Below, in pieces: positions 8,112 through 16,893 of a DNA stretch of 64,000 bases. Within the stretch, counting starts at the first letter, position 1. The number at the start of each line of letters is the position of its first letter. Source of the stretch: JBBDIP01 sp050260675 (GTDB lineage Bacteria; Bacillota; Sulfobacillia; Fermentithermobacillales; Fermentithermobacillaceae); contig JBLNCN010000012.1 in the NCBI GenBank assembly GCA_050260675.1, positions 15,497 to 79,496 of the forward strand. Reading direction: 5' to 3'. The translations under genes were made by a program, and so were the position numbers. The notes below the pieces were generated by a model. The model did not search any database, was not told where the DNA came from, and saw only the letters and a list, made by a program, of their open reading frames with translations.

Positions 8112-9923
8112 ATGGCGGGGTTACCTCCTGAGACCAGGCTCCTATACCAGTTCCATCTGGCCCAGGGAGAGTTCCAAAAGATAAGCGAGGAGACCCAAGG
8201 TCTCCGGAGAGCCCTGCTTGGCATTGGTTTCCCATCGGAAGCTTCCCGCCGCGCTCTCATCGCCGCCTATGAGCTGGGCATGAACATCGTGATCCACGCC
8301 AGGGAAGGGTCGGTCAGGATGGCGTGGAGAGACGGCGCCATCGAGATCAGCGCTAGGGACACAGGCCCCGGCATCCCCGACGTAGACCTCGCAATGCGAG
8401 AAGGATACTCGACCGCACCCGACTACGTGCGGGAGATGGGGTTCGGCGCGGGCATGGGCCTCCCGAACGCCAAGAAGTCTTCGGACCACTTCCTCCTGGA
8501 GTCTACGGTCGGTGTCGGAACGACTGCGACCTGCCTGGTCCTGCCCGGTCCCGCGGATATTCCTGCGCAGCCTTACTTCCACTCAGTGCAACTGGATGCG
8601 GACAAATGCAAAGGATGCACCAACTGCATCAAGGGTTGTCCCACAGAAGCCATCAGGGTCCGAGGCGGGAAGGCTTTCATCCTTCAGGACCGGTGTATCG
8701 ACTGCGGCGAGTGCATCAGGCGATGCCCAAACTACGCGAAATCCGCCCTTACCGACACATTCTCGGCGCTGGACGGTTATGACCGTACCATAGCCCTCAT
8801 CCCCCCGTCCTTCTACGGAAACTTCAGAGATCTCTCGCCTGATTTGGTGCGGGCCGCGCTCACCGCTCCCGGCGGATTCCACGAGGTGTTTGACGTCGCC
8901 GTGGCTGCTGACCTCGTGTCGGAGGTCATGCGGGACTACATGGCTGATCATGCTGATGAAGGACCTTTCATCTCGCCTGCGTGTCCCGCTGTTCTCCGGC
9001 TTATCCAGGTTAAGTACCCGTCGCTCCTCCGGCACGTCATCCCGGCCGAGGCGCCGATGGAGATCGCCGCCTGGCTGGCCAAGACACTCGCCGGAACGGG
9101 CCGGGGAGGCCGGGCCCCCGCGGCAGTCTTCATATCCCCCTGTCCGGCAAAGATCACCGCTGCCCGCCAGCCGGTCGGCAGGGGACGGTCGCTGGTCGAC
9201 GCTGTTGTGTCCTCCAGCGAAGCAAAGGCGTTCGTTGAGGCCCATAAGGCGACCGCGCCGCGGCCGGACTCCAGTGGAGACCTCGGAGGCATCCGTTCAA
9301 CTGGGTATGGGCTAGGCTGGGGCCGGTCCGGAGGGGAGATGAAAGCCGCCGGAGCCCGCGGGCTCATAGTGGACGGCATCAAGGAGGTCTCGTCAGTCCT
9401 CGACCGGCTGGAGAAAGGGGCTATCGGCAAAGAGGTGCTCCTCATCGAGGCGTCGGCCTGTCCCGGCGGATGCGCAGGCGGCTGCCTACACGCTGAGAAC
9501 CCGTACGTCTCCAGGATGAGGATATCCAACTTGGCGAGAGTGCAGCGTGAGCACCGAAACGAGGTTGATCCCCGGGTCCGGGCTGTCGGCAAGGGCAAGC
9601 CCGAGCTCTGGTTCAGCGTGAGACTGCAGCCTAGACCCATATTCCGGCTCGATGCCGACCCTGTCAAAGCGGAGCAGAAGCTCCGGGAGCTCAGAGAGAT
9701 CGAGAGCGGACTGCCCGGACTCGACTGCGGGGCGTGCGGGGCGCCGACGTGCCGGACCCTGGCCGAAGACATAGTCCTGGGCCGCGGGACGAGTTGGGAC
9801 TGCACGTTCAAACTGAGAGAACGGCTTGGAGTTTTGGCAGAGGAAGTAAAGGACCTGGCCAGCAGGCGTCCGCCCGCAATGGCCAGGCCTTCGGATGACG
9901 GAGATCAAAGGGGACAGGTGTGA
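8112..9923 (+). CDS. HATPase / [FeFe]-hydrogenase-like sensory protein
   Basis: A 603-residue multidomain protein. Residues about 30-135 form an RsbW/SpoIIAB-type ATPase domain (N-box YELGMNIVIHA, DTGPGIP, GAGMGLP). Residues 166-206 carry two [4Fe-4S] motifs (CKGCTNCIKGC, CIDCGECIRRC). About 215-480 is an H-cluster domain with degenerate motifs: SPACP (C291), SPCPAK (C344) and ACPGGCAGGC (C450, C454). About 535-570 is another Fe-S module (CGACGAPTC). The four cysteines expected to hold the H cluster are kept. The proton-relay cysteine preceding C291 is alanine, as reported for sensory [FeFe] proteins such as HydS. It probably senses H2 or redox state and signals through the ATPase domain. It is the first gene of the operon, and the DRTGG gene follows its stop by one base. 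Confidence 0.85.
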   Translation: MAGLPPETRLLYQFHLAQGEFQKISEETQGLRRALLGIGFPSEASRRALIAAYELGMNIVIHAREGSVRMAWRDGAIEISARDTGPGIPDVDLAMREGYSTAPDYVREMGFGAGMGLPNAKKSSDHFLLESTVGVGTTATCLVLPGPADIPAQPYFHSVQLDADKCKGCTNCIKGCPTEAIRVRGGKAFILQDRCIDCGECIRRCPNYAKSALTDTFSALDGYDRTIALIPPSFYGNFRDLSPDLVRAALTAPGGFHEVFDVAVAADLVSEVMRDYMADHADEGPFISPACPAVLRLIQVKYPSLLRHVIPAEAPMEIAAWLAKTLAGTGRGGRAPAAVFISPCPAKITAARQPVGRGRSLVDAVVSSSEAKAFVEAHKATAPRPDSSGDLGGIRSTGYGLGWGRSGGEMKAAGARGLIVDGIKEVSSVLDRLEKGAIGKEVLLIEASACPGGCAGGCLHAENPYVSRMRISNLARVQREHRNEVDPRVRAVGKGKPELWFSVRLQPRPIFRLDADPVKAEQKLRELREIESGLPGLDCGACGAPTCRTLAEDIVLGRGTSWDCTFKLRERLGVLAEEVKDLASRRPPAMARPSDDGDQRGQV

Positions 9924-9924
9924 G

Positions 9925-10269
9925 ATGCAATCGGTTCGCGTACACGACCTCATTTCTGAACTAGGTCTTAGCGTTAAGGCCGCTACTCGTGAGGGCGAAG
10001 CGCGCCTCGTTAGCGGCGGTTTCTGCGGCGACGTGCTCTCCCACGTGATGGCGGGGGCTCGTCCGGGGCACGCGTGGATCACTGTGCAGACCCACGAGAA
10101 CGTCGTGGCTGTCGGGGCCGTGGTGGACGTAGCGTGCATCATTGTTTGCCAGCGGGAGATCCCGGAGGAGACGACCCGAAGGGCCGTAGCCGAGGGCATT
10201 ACCCTGCTGTGGTCTGACCGCTCTGCTTTTGAGCTATCGGGGCGCATGTACCGGTTGTTCGCGTCCTGA
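9925..10269 (+). CDS. DRTGG domain protein
   Basis: A 114-residue stand-alone DRTGG-type domain, a small ligand-binding module otherwise found in phosphotransacetylase and HPr-kinase-related proteins. Visible are VSGGFCGDVLSHVMAG, the hydrophobic strand pairs VVAVGAVVDVACIIV and the terminal region. ATG 9925 is chosen because AGGGGACAGG (9909-9918) precedes it and it begins just after the stop of the sensor gene. The in-frame ATG 9895 lies inside that gene. Its position between the sensor and hydC suggests a regulatory part in the hydrogenase system, possibly binding a nucleotide or acyl phosphate. That role is inferred. Confidence 0.8.
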   Translation: MQSVRVHDLISELGLSVKAATREGEARLVSGGFCGDVLSHVMAGARPGHAWITVQTHENVVAVGAVVDVACIIVCQREIPEETTRRAVAEGITLLWSDRSAFELSGRMYRLFAS

Positions 10270-10322
10270 GGCTCGAGAAGCTTCTGTTGGCGGCGAAGTG
10301 TCGAAGGGAGGCTGAACTGAGA

Positions 10323-10850
10323 GTGGCTCACGGCGAAGAGGGACACAAGTGCGAGTGCTTTGAAGCGTACCGCGACATCGAGAAGGTGATCGACCGGCAC
10401 GCAGGTGATCCTGGATCCCTTATCCAGGTGCTGCACTACGCGCAGGAACGTCTCGGGTACGTACCGAGGGACGTCCAGGTCAGGGTAGCTGAGAAACTGG
10501 GGGTATCGCTTGCTGAGGTCTGCGGAGTCATCACGTTCTACTCGTTCTTCCGGGAGAGGCCCAGGGGCAAGTACACGGTCTCGTCCTGTCAGGGAACGGC
10601 GTGTTACGTGAGAGGAGCTCCCGAGGTCCTTGCGAGGCTGGAGCGTGAACTGGGCATCAAGGCCGGTGACAGCACGCCCGACGGGCTGTTCTCCATCGAG
10701 ATCGTGAGATGTCTGGGCGCTTGCGGCTTGGCCCCGGTCATGACGGTGAACAAGGACACATACGGACGCGTGACCGAGGACAAGGTGCCCGCAATGCTTG
10801 CTATGTACAAGGTGAAGAAGGACCAGGAAGAGCGGGTGGCCCAGAACTAG
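10323..10850 (+). CDS. hydC: NuoE-like [2Fe-2S] subunit of electron-bifurcating hydrogenase (HydC)
   Basis: A thioredoxin-fold [2Fe-2S] protein of the NuoE/HydC family that works with the NuoF-like subunit in NAD(H) and ferredoxin-linked hydrogenases. The N-terminal helical part (LIQVLHYAQERLGYVP) precedes the cluster ligands SSCQGTACYVRG and VRCLGACGLAPV. GTG 10323 is selected because GGGAGG (10306-10311) lies 11 bases upstream; the earlier TTG 10287 has no such signal. At 175 residues it has normal length. In the bifurcating HydABC complex this subunit passes electrons next to the flavin. It is followed by a small ATPase gene in the same operon. Confidence 0.9.
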   Translation: MAHGEEGHKCECFEAYRDIEKVIDRHAGDPGSLIQVLHYAQERLGYVPRDVQVRVAEKLGVSLAEVCGVITFYSFFRERPRGKYTVSSCQGTACYVRGAPEVLARLERELGIKAGDSTPDGLFSIEIVRCLGACGLAPVMTVNKDTYGRVTEDKVPAMLAMYKVKKDQEERVAQN

Positions 10851-10914
10851 CGCCCGCGTTCTCTTGGGATGTCTGACTATACGACGATGGCGACGGCGAG
10901 GAGGGGAAGCAACG

Positions 10915-11493
10915 ATGCTTGACATTTCGCTGCACCTGCTTGACCTCCTTCAGAATTGCGCTCACGCGGGCGCGACGCGGGTGGAAGTCCTGATCCGCGA
11001 GGACGTTCAGGCCGACCTCCTGGAGGTTTCGGTCCGGGACAACGGACGCGGCATGGACCAAGAGGTGGTTAAGAAGGCGCTGGACCCGTTCTACTCGTCC
11101 TCCGACAAGCGGGTAGGTCTCGGGCTTCCTTTTGTGGCCCAGGCTGCCGCTATGACGGGAGGGACGGTCCGGGTGGACTCAACGCCCGGCGAGGGAACGT
11201 CGGTGACAGCGACCTTCAAGCTTTCCCACGTCGATAGGCAGCCCCTCGGCGACCTCGCGGCGACAGCCGTATCGTTTCTCGCCGGTAGCCGAGGCATCGA
11301 GCTGTCAGTAACGTACCGCGGTCGCACCGGGCACCGGTTTGGCTTTGATACCGGAGTGGAATTCCCCCCTGCAAGAAGGGTGGACTTGGGCCAGATAGGG
11401 TTCCTTTGCGCGGTGGAAGAGAAACTGCGGGACGGGCTGGCGAAGGCCGGCTTTTCGCCCGACGGAGGAGGCATCGGAGTTGAAGTCGATTGA
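10915..11493 (+). CDS. Small HATPase (histidine-kinase-like ATP-binding) protein
   Basis: A 192-residue protein whose first about 115 residues are a GHKL ATPase fold: the N-box LLQNCAHAGAT, VRDNGRGMD and VGLGLPF are clear, and TPGEGTSVTATF closes the domain. The last about 75 residues are an unassigned tail that occurs in homologues beside hydrogenase genes. No phosphoacceptor histidine domain is present. It is therefore more like an anti-sigma/kinase or ligand-gated ATPase than a complete sensor kinase. ATG 10915 follows GAGGAGGGGA (10898-10907). It overlaps the next gene by 14 bases, which indicates translational coupling within the operon. Confidence 0.8.
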   Translation: MLDISLHLLDLLQNCAHAGATRVEVLIREDVQADLLEVSVRDNGRGMDQEVVKKALDPFYSSSDKRVGLGLPFVAQAAAMTGGTVRVDSTPGEGTSVTATFKLSHVDRQPLGDLAATAVSFLAGSRGIELSVTYRGRTGHRFGFDTGVEFPPARRVDLGQIGFLCAVEEKLRDGLAKAGFSPDGGGIGVEVD

Positions 11494-11854
11494 GGACCTG
11501 GAGAGAGTCAGAGACGAGGCCAGGGAGGACATCAGGGTTCGTCAGGCTTCTGGATGTCCCAGAGTGGTGGTCGGAATGGGCACGTGCGGCATTGCTGCCG
11601 GGGCTCGCGAGACCATGCTCGCGGTCATCGACGAGCTGAAGAAGCGTCGCAAGATGGACGTCACCGTTTCCGAGACCGGCTGCATCGGGCTCTGCGTGAA
11701 GGAGCCTGTCCTTGAGGTCGAGATGCCGGGCCAGCAGAAGGTCGTCTACGGAAACGTGGACGCAGCAAAAGCGCGGCAGATAATCGGTTCTCACGTTGTG
11801 AACCGCCAGCCCGTAAAGGACTGGATCATAAACGTCCAGACGGACAAGGGTTAA
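11480..11854 (+). CDS. Small [2Fe-2S] thioredoxin-like ferredoxin
   Basis: A 124-residue thioredoxin-like [2Fe-2S] protein commonly encoded between NuoE- and NuoF-type subunits in clostridial hydrogenase operons. Visible are GMGTCGIAAGA and SETGCIGLCVKEPV, with a further cysteine at SGCPR. TTG 11480 is the start; GGAGGAGG (11463-11470) is 9 bases upstream, inside the end of the previous gene. It probably provides an extra electron entry or exit site in the HydABC complex. The following gene begins 18 bases after its stop. Confidence 0.85.
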   Translation: MKSIEDLERVRDEAREDIRVRQASGCPRVVVGMGTCGIAAGARETMLAVIDELKKRRKMDVTVSETGCIGLCVKEPVLEVEMPGQQKVVYGNVDAAKARQIIGSHVVNRQPVKDWIINVQTDKG

Positions 11855-11872
11855 GGGGAGAGGAGTGGCCTA

Positions 11873-14800
11873 ATGGAGTTCTATCGCAGCCATATACTCG
11901 TCTGCTCCGGCACCGGATGCCACGCCTCGGGCAGTCTCCCTCTCAAGGATGCTTTGGAGAAGGAGATCGCTCGCGCGGGTCTCGACAAGGAGATCCGCGT
12001 AATCGAAACCGGGTGCTTCGGATTCTGCCGGTTCGGACCCAACATGATGATCTACCCCGAAGGGGTGTTCTACTGTGGGGTTCATCAGGAAGATGTCCAG
12101 GAACTCGTCGAGGAGCACCTCGTCAAGGGCAGGGTCCTGGAGAGGCTCCTTTACAAGGAGCCTGAGACGCAGTCCTCGGTAGTCGACTTTGAGGACATCC
12201 CGTTCTTCAAGAAACAGACCAGGATCGTGCTGGAGAACTGCGGGATAATCAATCCCGAGTCCATCCGGGAATACATCGCCCGGGACGGCTACTTCGGCCT
12301 TGCCAAAGCGCTGAAGATGTCCCAGACCGAGGTCATCGAGGAGATCAAAAAGTCGGGACTAAGGGGCCGCGGGGGAGCAGGGTTCCCGACCGGCCTCAAG
12401 TGGGAACTCACGTACAAAGCCGCGGGCTCGCCAAAGTACATCGTGGTCAACGCTGACGAGGGCGATCCCGGAGCTTTCATGGATAGGTCCACAATCGAGG
12501 GAGACCCCCACAGGATCCTGGAAGGCATGGCTATCGCGGGATATGCGGTAGGTGCGTCACACGGCTACATCTATGTCCGCGCCGAATACCCGCTGGCCGT
12601 CGACCGTCTCTACAAGGCCATCGATCAGGCCAGAGAGATGAACCTACTGGGTACAAATATCCTCGGTTCGGGTTTCTCATTCGATATCGACCTCCGTCTT
12701 GGAGCCGGCGCTTTCGTATGCGGCGAGGAGACGGCGCTACTGAACTCCGTCATGGGTAGCCGCGGCGAACCTCGACCCAGGCCGCCGTTCCCCGCCAACT
12801 CAGGTCTCTGGGGCAAGCCCACCGTCATCAACAACGTTGAGACGATGGCCAACATCCCGGCAATCATGAGAAAGGGCGCGGAGTGGCACGCGGCGATGGG
12901 TACCGAGAAGTCCAAGGGTACCAAGGTGTTCGCTCTCGCCGGGAAGATCAACAACAACGGTCTTGCAGAAGTGCCGATGGGAACCACGATCGGGGAGATC
13001 GTCTACGACATCGGCGGAGGGCTCTCAAGCGGCAAGAAGTTCAAGGCCGTGCAGACGGGCGGACCTTCAGGCGGATGCATTCCCGCCCAGTACCTGAACA
13101 CCCCCGTTGACTATGAATCGCTCCTCCAATTGGGAACCTTCATGGGCTCGGGCGGTTTCATCGTCATGGACGAGGACACCTGCATGGTCGACCTCGCCAA
13201 GTTCTTCCTGGAGTTCGTTCAGTCCGAGTCTTGCGGCAAGTGCGCACCCTGCCGGATTGGCACCAAACAGATGCTAAACGTGCTAAAGCGCATCACCAGG
13301 GGCGAGGGCCGCGAAGGAGACATAGAACTCCTGCAGGAGATGGGTGAGGCCATCAAGCAGTCCGCTCTCTGCGGACTAGGCCAGGGTGCGCCGAACCCTG
13401 TGCTTTCCACCATCAAGTACTTCCGCGATGAGTATGAGGCCCACATACGTGACAAGAAGTGCCCGTCCTCGGTGTGTGCCGCGCTGTTCGACGCTCCGTG
13501 TCAGAACACGTGCCCGGCGAACGTGGACGTTCCGATCTACATCGATCTGGTGAGGCAGGGCCGCTACGCCGAGGCCTACGAGGAAATCATGCGCGAGAAC
13601 CCGCTACCGGTGGTTTGCGGCAGGGTCTGCAACCACCCCTGCGAGTCGAGGTGCAGGCGCAACCAACTCGATCAGGCTTTGGCCATCAGGGATCTAAAAC
13701 GGTTTGCCGCAGACTACGCATGCAGCTTGAACGGTTCCAGGCCCATGGCGGAGAGGAAGCCGGCTACCGGAAAGACGGTAGGTATCATCGGCGCCGGTCC
13801 CGCCGGACTCACAGCCGCCTACTACCTGGCTCTTCAAGGGCACGACGTCACGGTCTACGAGGCCTTGCCGGTAAAGGGCGGGATGCTCGCGGTGGGCATT
13901 CCAGAATACCGGCTGCCCAAAAAGCAGCTGCAGAAGGACCTTGAAGTCATCGAGCGGCTCGGCGTGCGCATCAAGACGGGCGTCAAAGTCGGCAAAGACG
14001 TCTCTTGGGAGACGCTTAAGTCCCAGCACGATGCTCTGTTCGTGGCAATAGGCGCGCACAAGGACCAAAGGCTCGGCATCCCGGGCGAGGACCTTGCGGG
14101 AGTCATTCCCGGCGTGACCTTCCTACGCGACATAGCGCTCGGCAAGGCCGCCGATGTTTCAGGCAAGAAGGTTATCGTGGTTGGAGGCGGCAACGTGGCA
14201 ATGGACGCCGCCAGGTCAGCCAAGAGGCTGGGAGCCCAGTCGGTTACGGTAGTCTACCGGCGCAAGAAGGAAGACATGCCCGCTCAGGCCGAGGAGATTG
14301 AGGCCGCGGAAGAGGAAGGCATTACGATCCTGCCAATGGTCAATCCCAGCGGAGTCAAGGGAACGGGTAGCGTTACCGCCGTCACTTGTGTACGCATGAA
14401 GGCCGGCGAGTTCGACGCCTCCGGCCGGCGACGGACCTCTCCGGTTGAAGGCAGCGAGTTTGACATCCGGTGCGACCTCTTCATCCCCGCTATCGGCCAG
14501 GTCAGCGACACCGAGCCGTTTGCCGGGAACGGTCTGGAGATAGTCCGAAACACCTTCAAGGCCGATCCCAGGTCGCTGTCTACCGGCGAGAATGGCGTGT
14601 TCGCAGGAGGAGACTGCGTCTCCGGTCCCGCCACAGTGGTAGAAGCCATTGCGGCCGGCAAGACCGCCGCGGCTTCGATCGACAGGTACCTCGGCGGCGA
14701 TGGACTCGTCGTGCCGCCTCTCAAGCATGAACGCAAGCTTTCGGCGCCGGTCAACGAGGAGAAGATGCAGAGGACCCACCCGAAGATGGCTACGATGGGC

Positions 14801-14899
14801 GCCCGCCTCGGGTCGTTCGCCGAAGTTGAACTCGGATTTGACGAGAAGTCGGCTCAGCGCGAAGCCTCACGGTGTCTGCGCTGCGACGTGAAAGGATAG
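11873..14899 (+). CDS. hydB: NuoF-like diaphorase subunit fused to a GltD/NfnB-like FAD oxidoreductase (HydB fusion)
   Basis: A 1008-residue fusion. Residues 1-100 form a [2Fe-2S] thioredoxin domain (SGTGCHASG, TGCFGFC). About 130-440 is the NuoF core: NADH-binding RGRGGAGFPTGLKW near 163, FMN segment NADEGDPGAFMDR near 193, CGEET near 283. ESCGKCAPC near 452 and LCGLGQ near 500 bind a [4Fe-4S] cluster. From about 540 a complete GltD/NfnB-type module follows: Fe-S helical domain (CQNTCPANVDVP, CGRVCNHPCESRC), FAD motif GAGPAGLTAA near 638 and NAD(P) motif GGGNVAMD near 771, ending RCLRCD. Ordinary HydB lacks this module. It suggests that a second pyridine nucleotide pool, possibly NADPH, is coupled to H2 and ferredoxin. 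ATG 11873 has a GGGGAGAGGAG signal. Confidence 0.92.
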   Translation: MEFYRSHILVCSGTGCHASGSLPLKDALEKEIARAGLDKEIRVIETGCFGFCRFGPNMMIYPEGVFYCGVHQEDVQELVEEHLVKGRVLERLLYKEPETQSSVVDFEDIPFFKKQTRIVLENCGIINPESIREYIARDGYFGLAKALKMSQTEVIEEIKKSGLRGRGGAGFPTGLKWELTYKAAGSPKYIVVNADEGDPGAFMDRSTIEGDPHRILEGMAIAGYAVGASHGYIYVRAEYPLAVDRLYKAIDQAREMNLLGTNILGSGFSFDIDLRLGAGAFVCGEETALLNSVMGSRGEPRPRPPFPANSGLWGKPTVINNVETMANIPAIMRKGAEWHAAMGTEKSKGTKVFALAGKINNNGLAEVPMGTTIGEIVYDIGGGLSSGKKFKAVQTGGPSGGCIPAQYLNTPVDYESLLQLGTFMGSGGFIVMDEDTCMVDLAKFFLEFVQSESCGKCAPCRIGTKQMLNVLKRITRGEGREGDIELLQEMGEAIKQSALCGLGQGAPNPVLSTIKYFRDEYEAHIRDKKCPSSVCAALFDAPCQNTCPANVDVPIYIDLVRQGRYAEAYEEIMRENPLPVVCGRVCNHPCESRCRRNQLDQALAIRDLKRFAADYACSLNGSRPMAERKPATGKTVGIIGAGPAGLTAAYYLALQGHDVTVYEALPVKGGMLAVGIPEYRLPKKQLQKDLEVIERLGVRIKTGVKVGKDVSWETLKSQHDALFVAIGAHKDQRLGIPGEDLAGVIPGVTFLRDIALGKAADVSGKKVIVVGGGNVAMDAARSAKRLGAQSVTVVYRRKKEDMPAQAEEIEAAEEEGITILPMVNPSGVKGTGSVTAVTCVRMKAGEFDASGRRRTSPVEGSEFDIRCDLFIPAIGQVSDTEPFAGNGLEIVRNTFKADPRSLSTGENGVFAGGDCVSGPATVVEAIAAGKTAAASIDRYLGGDGLVVPPLKHERKLSAPVNEEKMQRTHPKMATMGARLGSFAEVELGFDEKSAQREASRCLRCDVKG

Positions 14900-14910
14900 G
14901 TGGCGATTCC

Positions 14911-16710
14911 ATGGCCGACGTAACTCTCACAATCGACGGAAAGAACGTGACTGTACCGGAAGGCACCTCCATCCTGGAAGCTGCCAAGACCGTCGGGGTT
15001 GACATACCTTCCCTCTGCTACCTGAAGGACCTGAACGTGATCGGGTCCTGCCGCGTCTGCGTGGTCGAAGTCGAGAGGGCCAAGTCGCTGCAGGCGGCCT
15101 GCGTAACCCCGGTAGTGCCGGGCATGGTGGTCCACACCAATACGCCGAAGGTCAGGGCGTCCCGCAGGATGACGGTGGAGCTGATCCTGTCAGACCATCC
15201 GTACGAGTGCCCGACCTGTCCCCGCAACCTGAACTGCGAGCTGCAGTCTCTCGCAGAGCGCCTGGGCATCCGCGAGGTAAGGTTCGAAGGAATCAGAGAA
15301 GAGAAACCGCTGGATATGTCCACGCCCGGCATCGTCCGCGACGCCAACAAATGCATACTGTGCAGGCGCTGCGCCGCAGTCTGCTCCAAGATTCAGGGAG
15401 TTGACGCCATCGGACCGATCGGGCGGGGGATGGAGACCATCATCGGTCCCGCGTGGGGCGAGTCTATGGCGGAAAGCCCATGCGTGCAGTGCGGGCAGTG
15501 TACGCTGGTCTGTCCGGTCGGAGCACTCTACGAAAGGGACTACACGAACGACGTCTGGAAGGCGCTTCAGGACCCCACCAAGCACGTGGTAGTGCAGACG
15601 GCCCCCGCAACTAGGGTCGCCATCGGCGAGCCGTTCGGTTTGGAGCCGGGAAGCATCAGCACCGGCAAGATGGTAGCAGCGCTGCGTAGCCTCGGCTTCG
15701 ACAAGGTGTTCGATACCGACTTCACGGCCGACCTCACCATCATGGAAGAGGGCTCCGAGCTGCTGCAGAGGATCAAGGAGGGCGGGACCCTTCCCCTAAT
15801 CACCTCCTGCAGCCCGGGGTGGATCAAGTACATGGAGGAGTTCTATCCGGATCTATCGGACCATGTCTCGACGTGCAAGTCGCCCCAGCAGATGTTCGGT
15901 GCCCTCGCCAAGACGTACTACGCCGAAAAGATGGGCATAGATCCTGCCAACATCGTCTCGGTCTCGATAATGCCGTGCACTGCCAAGAAGTTCGAGTGCC
16001 AGCGTCCTGAGATGAACTCGTCCGGCTTCCAGGACGTTGACTATGTCCTTACGGTCCGGGAACTCGCCCGGATGATCAAGGAATCGGGACTTGACTTCAA
16101 GAGCTTGCCCGAGGAGGAGTACGATGCCCCTCTCGGGATATCTACAGGCGCCGGCGTGATCTTTGGGGCTACCGGTGGAGTGATGGAGGCGGCCCTGCGT
16201 ACCGCCTATGAGCTGTACACCGGAAAGCCTCTCGACAAGATCGACTTCGAGCCGGTCAGAGGCCTAACTGGACTGAAGACCGCGACGGTAGATGCTGACG
16301 GCACGAAGCTCAGAGTCGCCGTTGCCCACACGCTGGCCAATGCCCGGCTCCTCCTTGATAAGGTGAAGTCAGGTGAAGAGCAGTACCACTTCATCGAGAT
16401 CATGACTTGTCCCGGAGGTTGCATCGGTGGCGGAGGGCAGCCGATACCCACCGATACCGAGATCCGCCAAAAGAGGATTGACGCGATCTACGAAGTTGAC
16501 CGCGACATGCCGCTGCGAAAATCCCATGAGAATCCGGCCGTCCAGGAGCTGTACCGGACCTATCTGGGGAAGCCGCTGGGGCACAAGTCCCATCACCTGC
16601 TTCACACCACTTACAGGTGGAGATCGAAGCACGGCACAATGGTGCAGAAGGGCGACCAGGGAGTCTGGGCTCTCGATAAGGTCGCTGCACCTGGCGGAGA
16701 ACCTAGGTAG
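14911..16710 (+). CDS. hydA: [FeFe] hydrogenase catalytic subunit HydA
   Basis: A 599-residue group A [FeFe] hydrogenase. Domains in order: [2Fe-2S] ferredoxin (C36, C47, C50, C63), a His/Cys [4Fe-4S] motif (HPYECPTCPRNLNC from about 96), two [4Fe-4S] motifs (CILCRRCAAVC near 148, CVQCGQCTLVC near 191), the H-cluster domain and a small-subunit-like tail (about 535-599). H-cluster motifs are TSCSPGW (296-302), IMPCTAKKFE (C356) and EIMTCPGGCIGGGGQP (C500, C504). The first motif has Ser where TSCCP has its second Cys. The enzyme evolves or takes up H2, probably by electron bifurcation with the HydB and HydC subunits. ATG 14911 has AGGTGG at 14898-14903. An earlier in-frame GTG lies within hydB. 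Confidence 0.93.
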   Translation: MADVTLTIDGKNVTVPEGTSILEAAKTVGVDIPSLCYLKDLNVIGSCRVCVVEVERAKSLQAACVTPVVPGMVVHTNTPKVRASRRMTVELILSDHPYECPTCPRNLNCELQSLAERLGIREVRFEGIREEKPLDMSTPGIVRDANKCILCRRCAAVCSKIQGVDAIGPIGRGMETIIGPAWGESMAESPCVQCGQCTLVCPVGALYERDYTNDVWKALQDPTKHVVVQTAPATRVAIGEPFGLEPGSISTGKMVAALRSLGFDKVFDTDFTADLTIMEEGSELLQRIKEGGTLPLITSCSPGWIKYMEEFYPDLSDHVSTCKSPQQMFGALAKTYYAEKMGIDPANIVSVSIMPCTAKKFECQRPEMNSSGFQDVDYVLTVRELARMIKESGLDFKSLPEEEYDAPLGISTGAGVIFGATGGVMEAALRTAYELYTGKPLDKIDFEPVRGLTGLKTATVDADGTKLRVAVAHTLANARLLLDKVKSGEEQYHFIEIMTCPGGCIGGGGQPIPTDTEIRQKRIDAIYEVDRDMPLRKSHENPAVQELYRTYLGKPLGHKSHHLLHTTYRWRSKHGTMVQKGDQGVWALDKVAAPGGEPR

Positions 16711-16766
16711 CCCTACGCCAGTCCTCCGCCGCTTGAGGGCGGCCCCTTACCAGGGGCCGCCTTTGC
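16687..16766 (+). repeat. Duplicated gene-end/terminator element, copy 1
   Basis: The last eight codons of hydA, the 3' untranslated sequence and the terminator match those after the next gene (17848-17926). The two share the perfect 16-mer ACGCCAGTCCTCCGCC (16715-16730 here). Identity extends into the coding ends: APGGEPR here, APGGEVR in copy 2. Confidence 0.75.
16738..16761 (+). terminator. Intrinsic terminator of the hydrogenase operon
   Basis: GGCGGCCCC (16738-16746) and GGGGCCGCC (16753-16761) form a perfect 9-bp stem around TTACCA. It is followed by TTTGCTTGC. It lies 28 bases after the hydA stop. Confidence 0.85.
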
Positions 16767-16893
16767 TTGCTCCGCTGGTTTGTGTTGTATACTGGAGCGA
16801 GGGCGTCAGTTGGCAAGTCCGGCCGACAGCCCACCTGCAGCGACTGCTCGCGAGGCATGATTCGTGCAGTTCGAAGAGTTGGGGGGAAGATTG

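Noticed and set aside
9486..10925. 479-codon minus-strand open frame across the hydrogenase operon
   Set aside because: It spans several convincing plus-strand genes and their junctions and has no coherent protein features.
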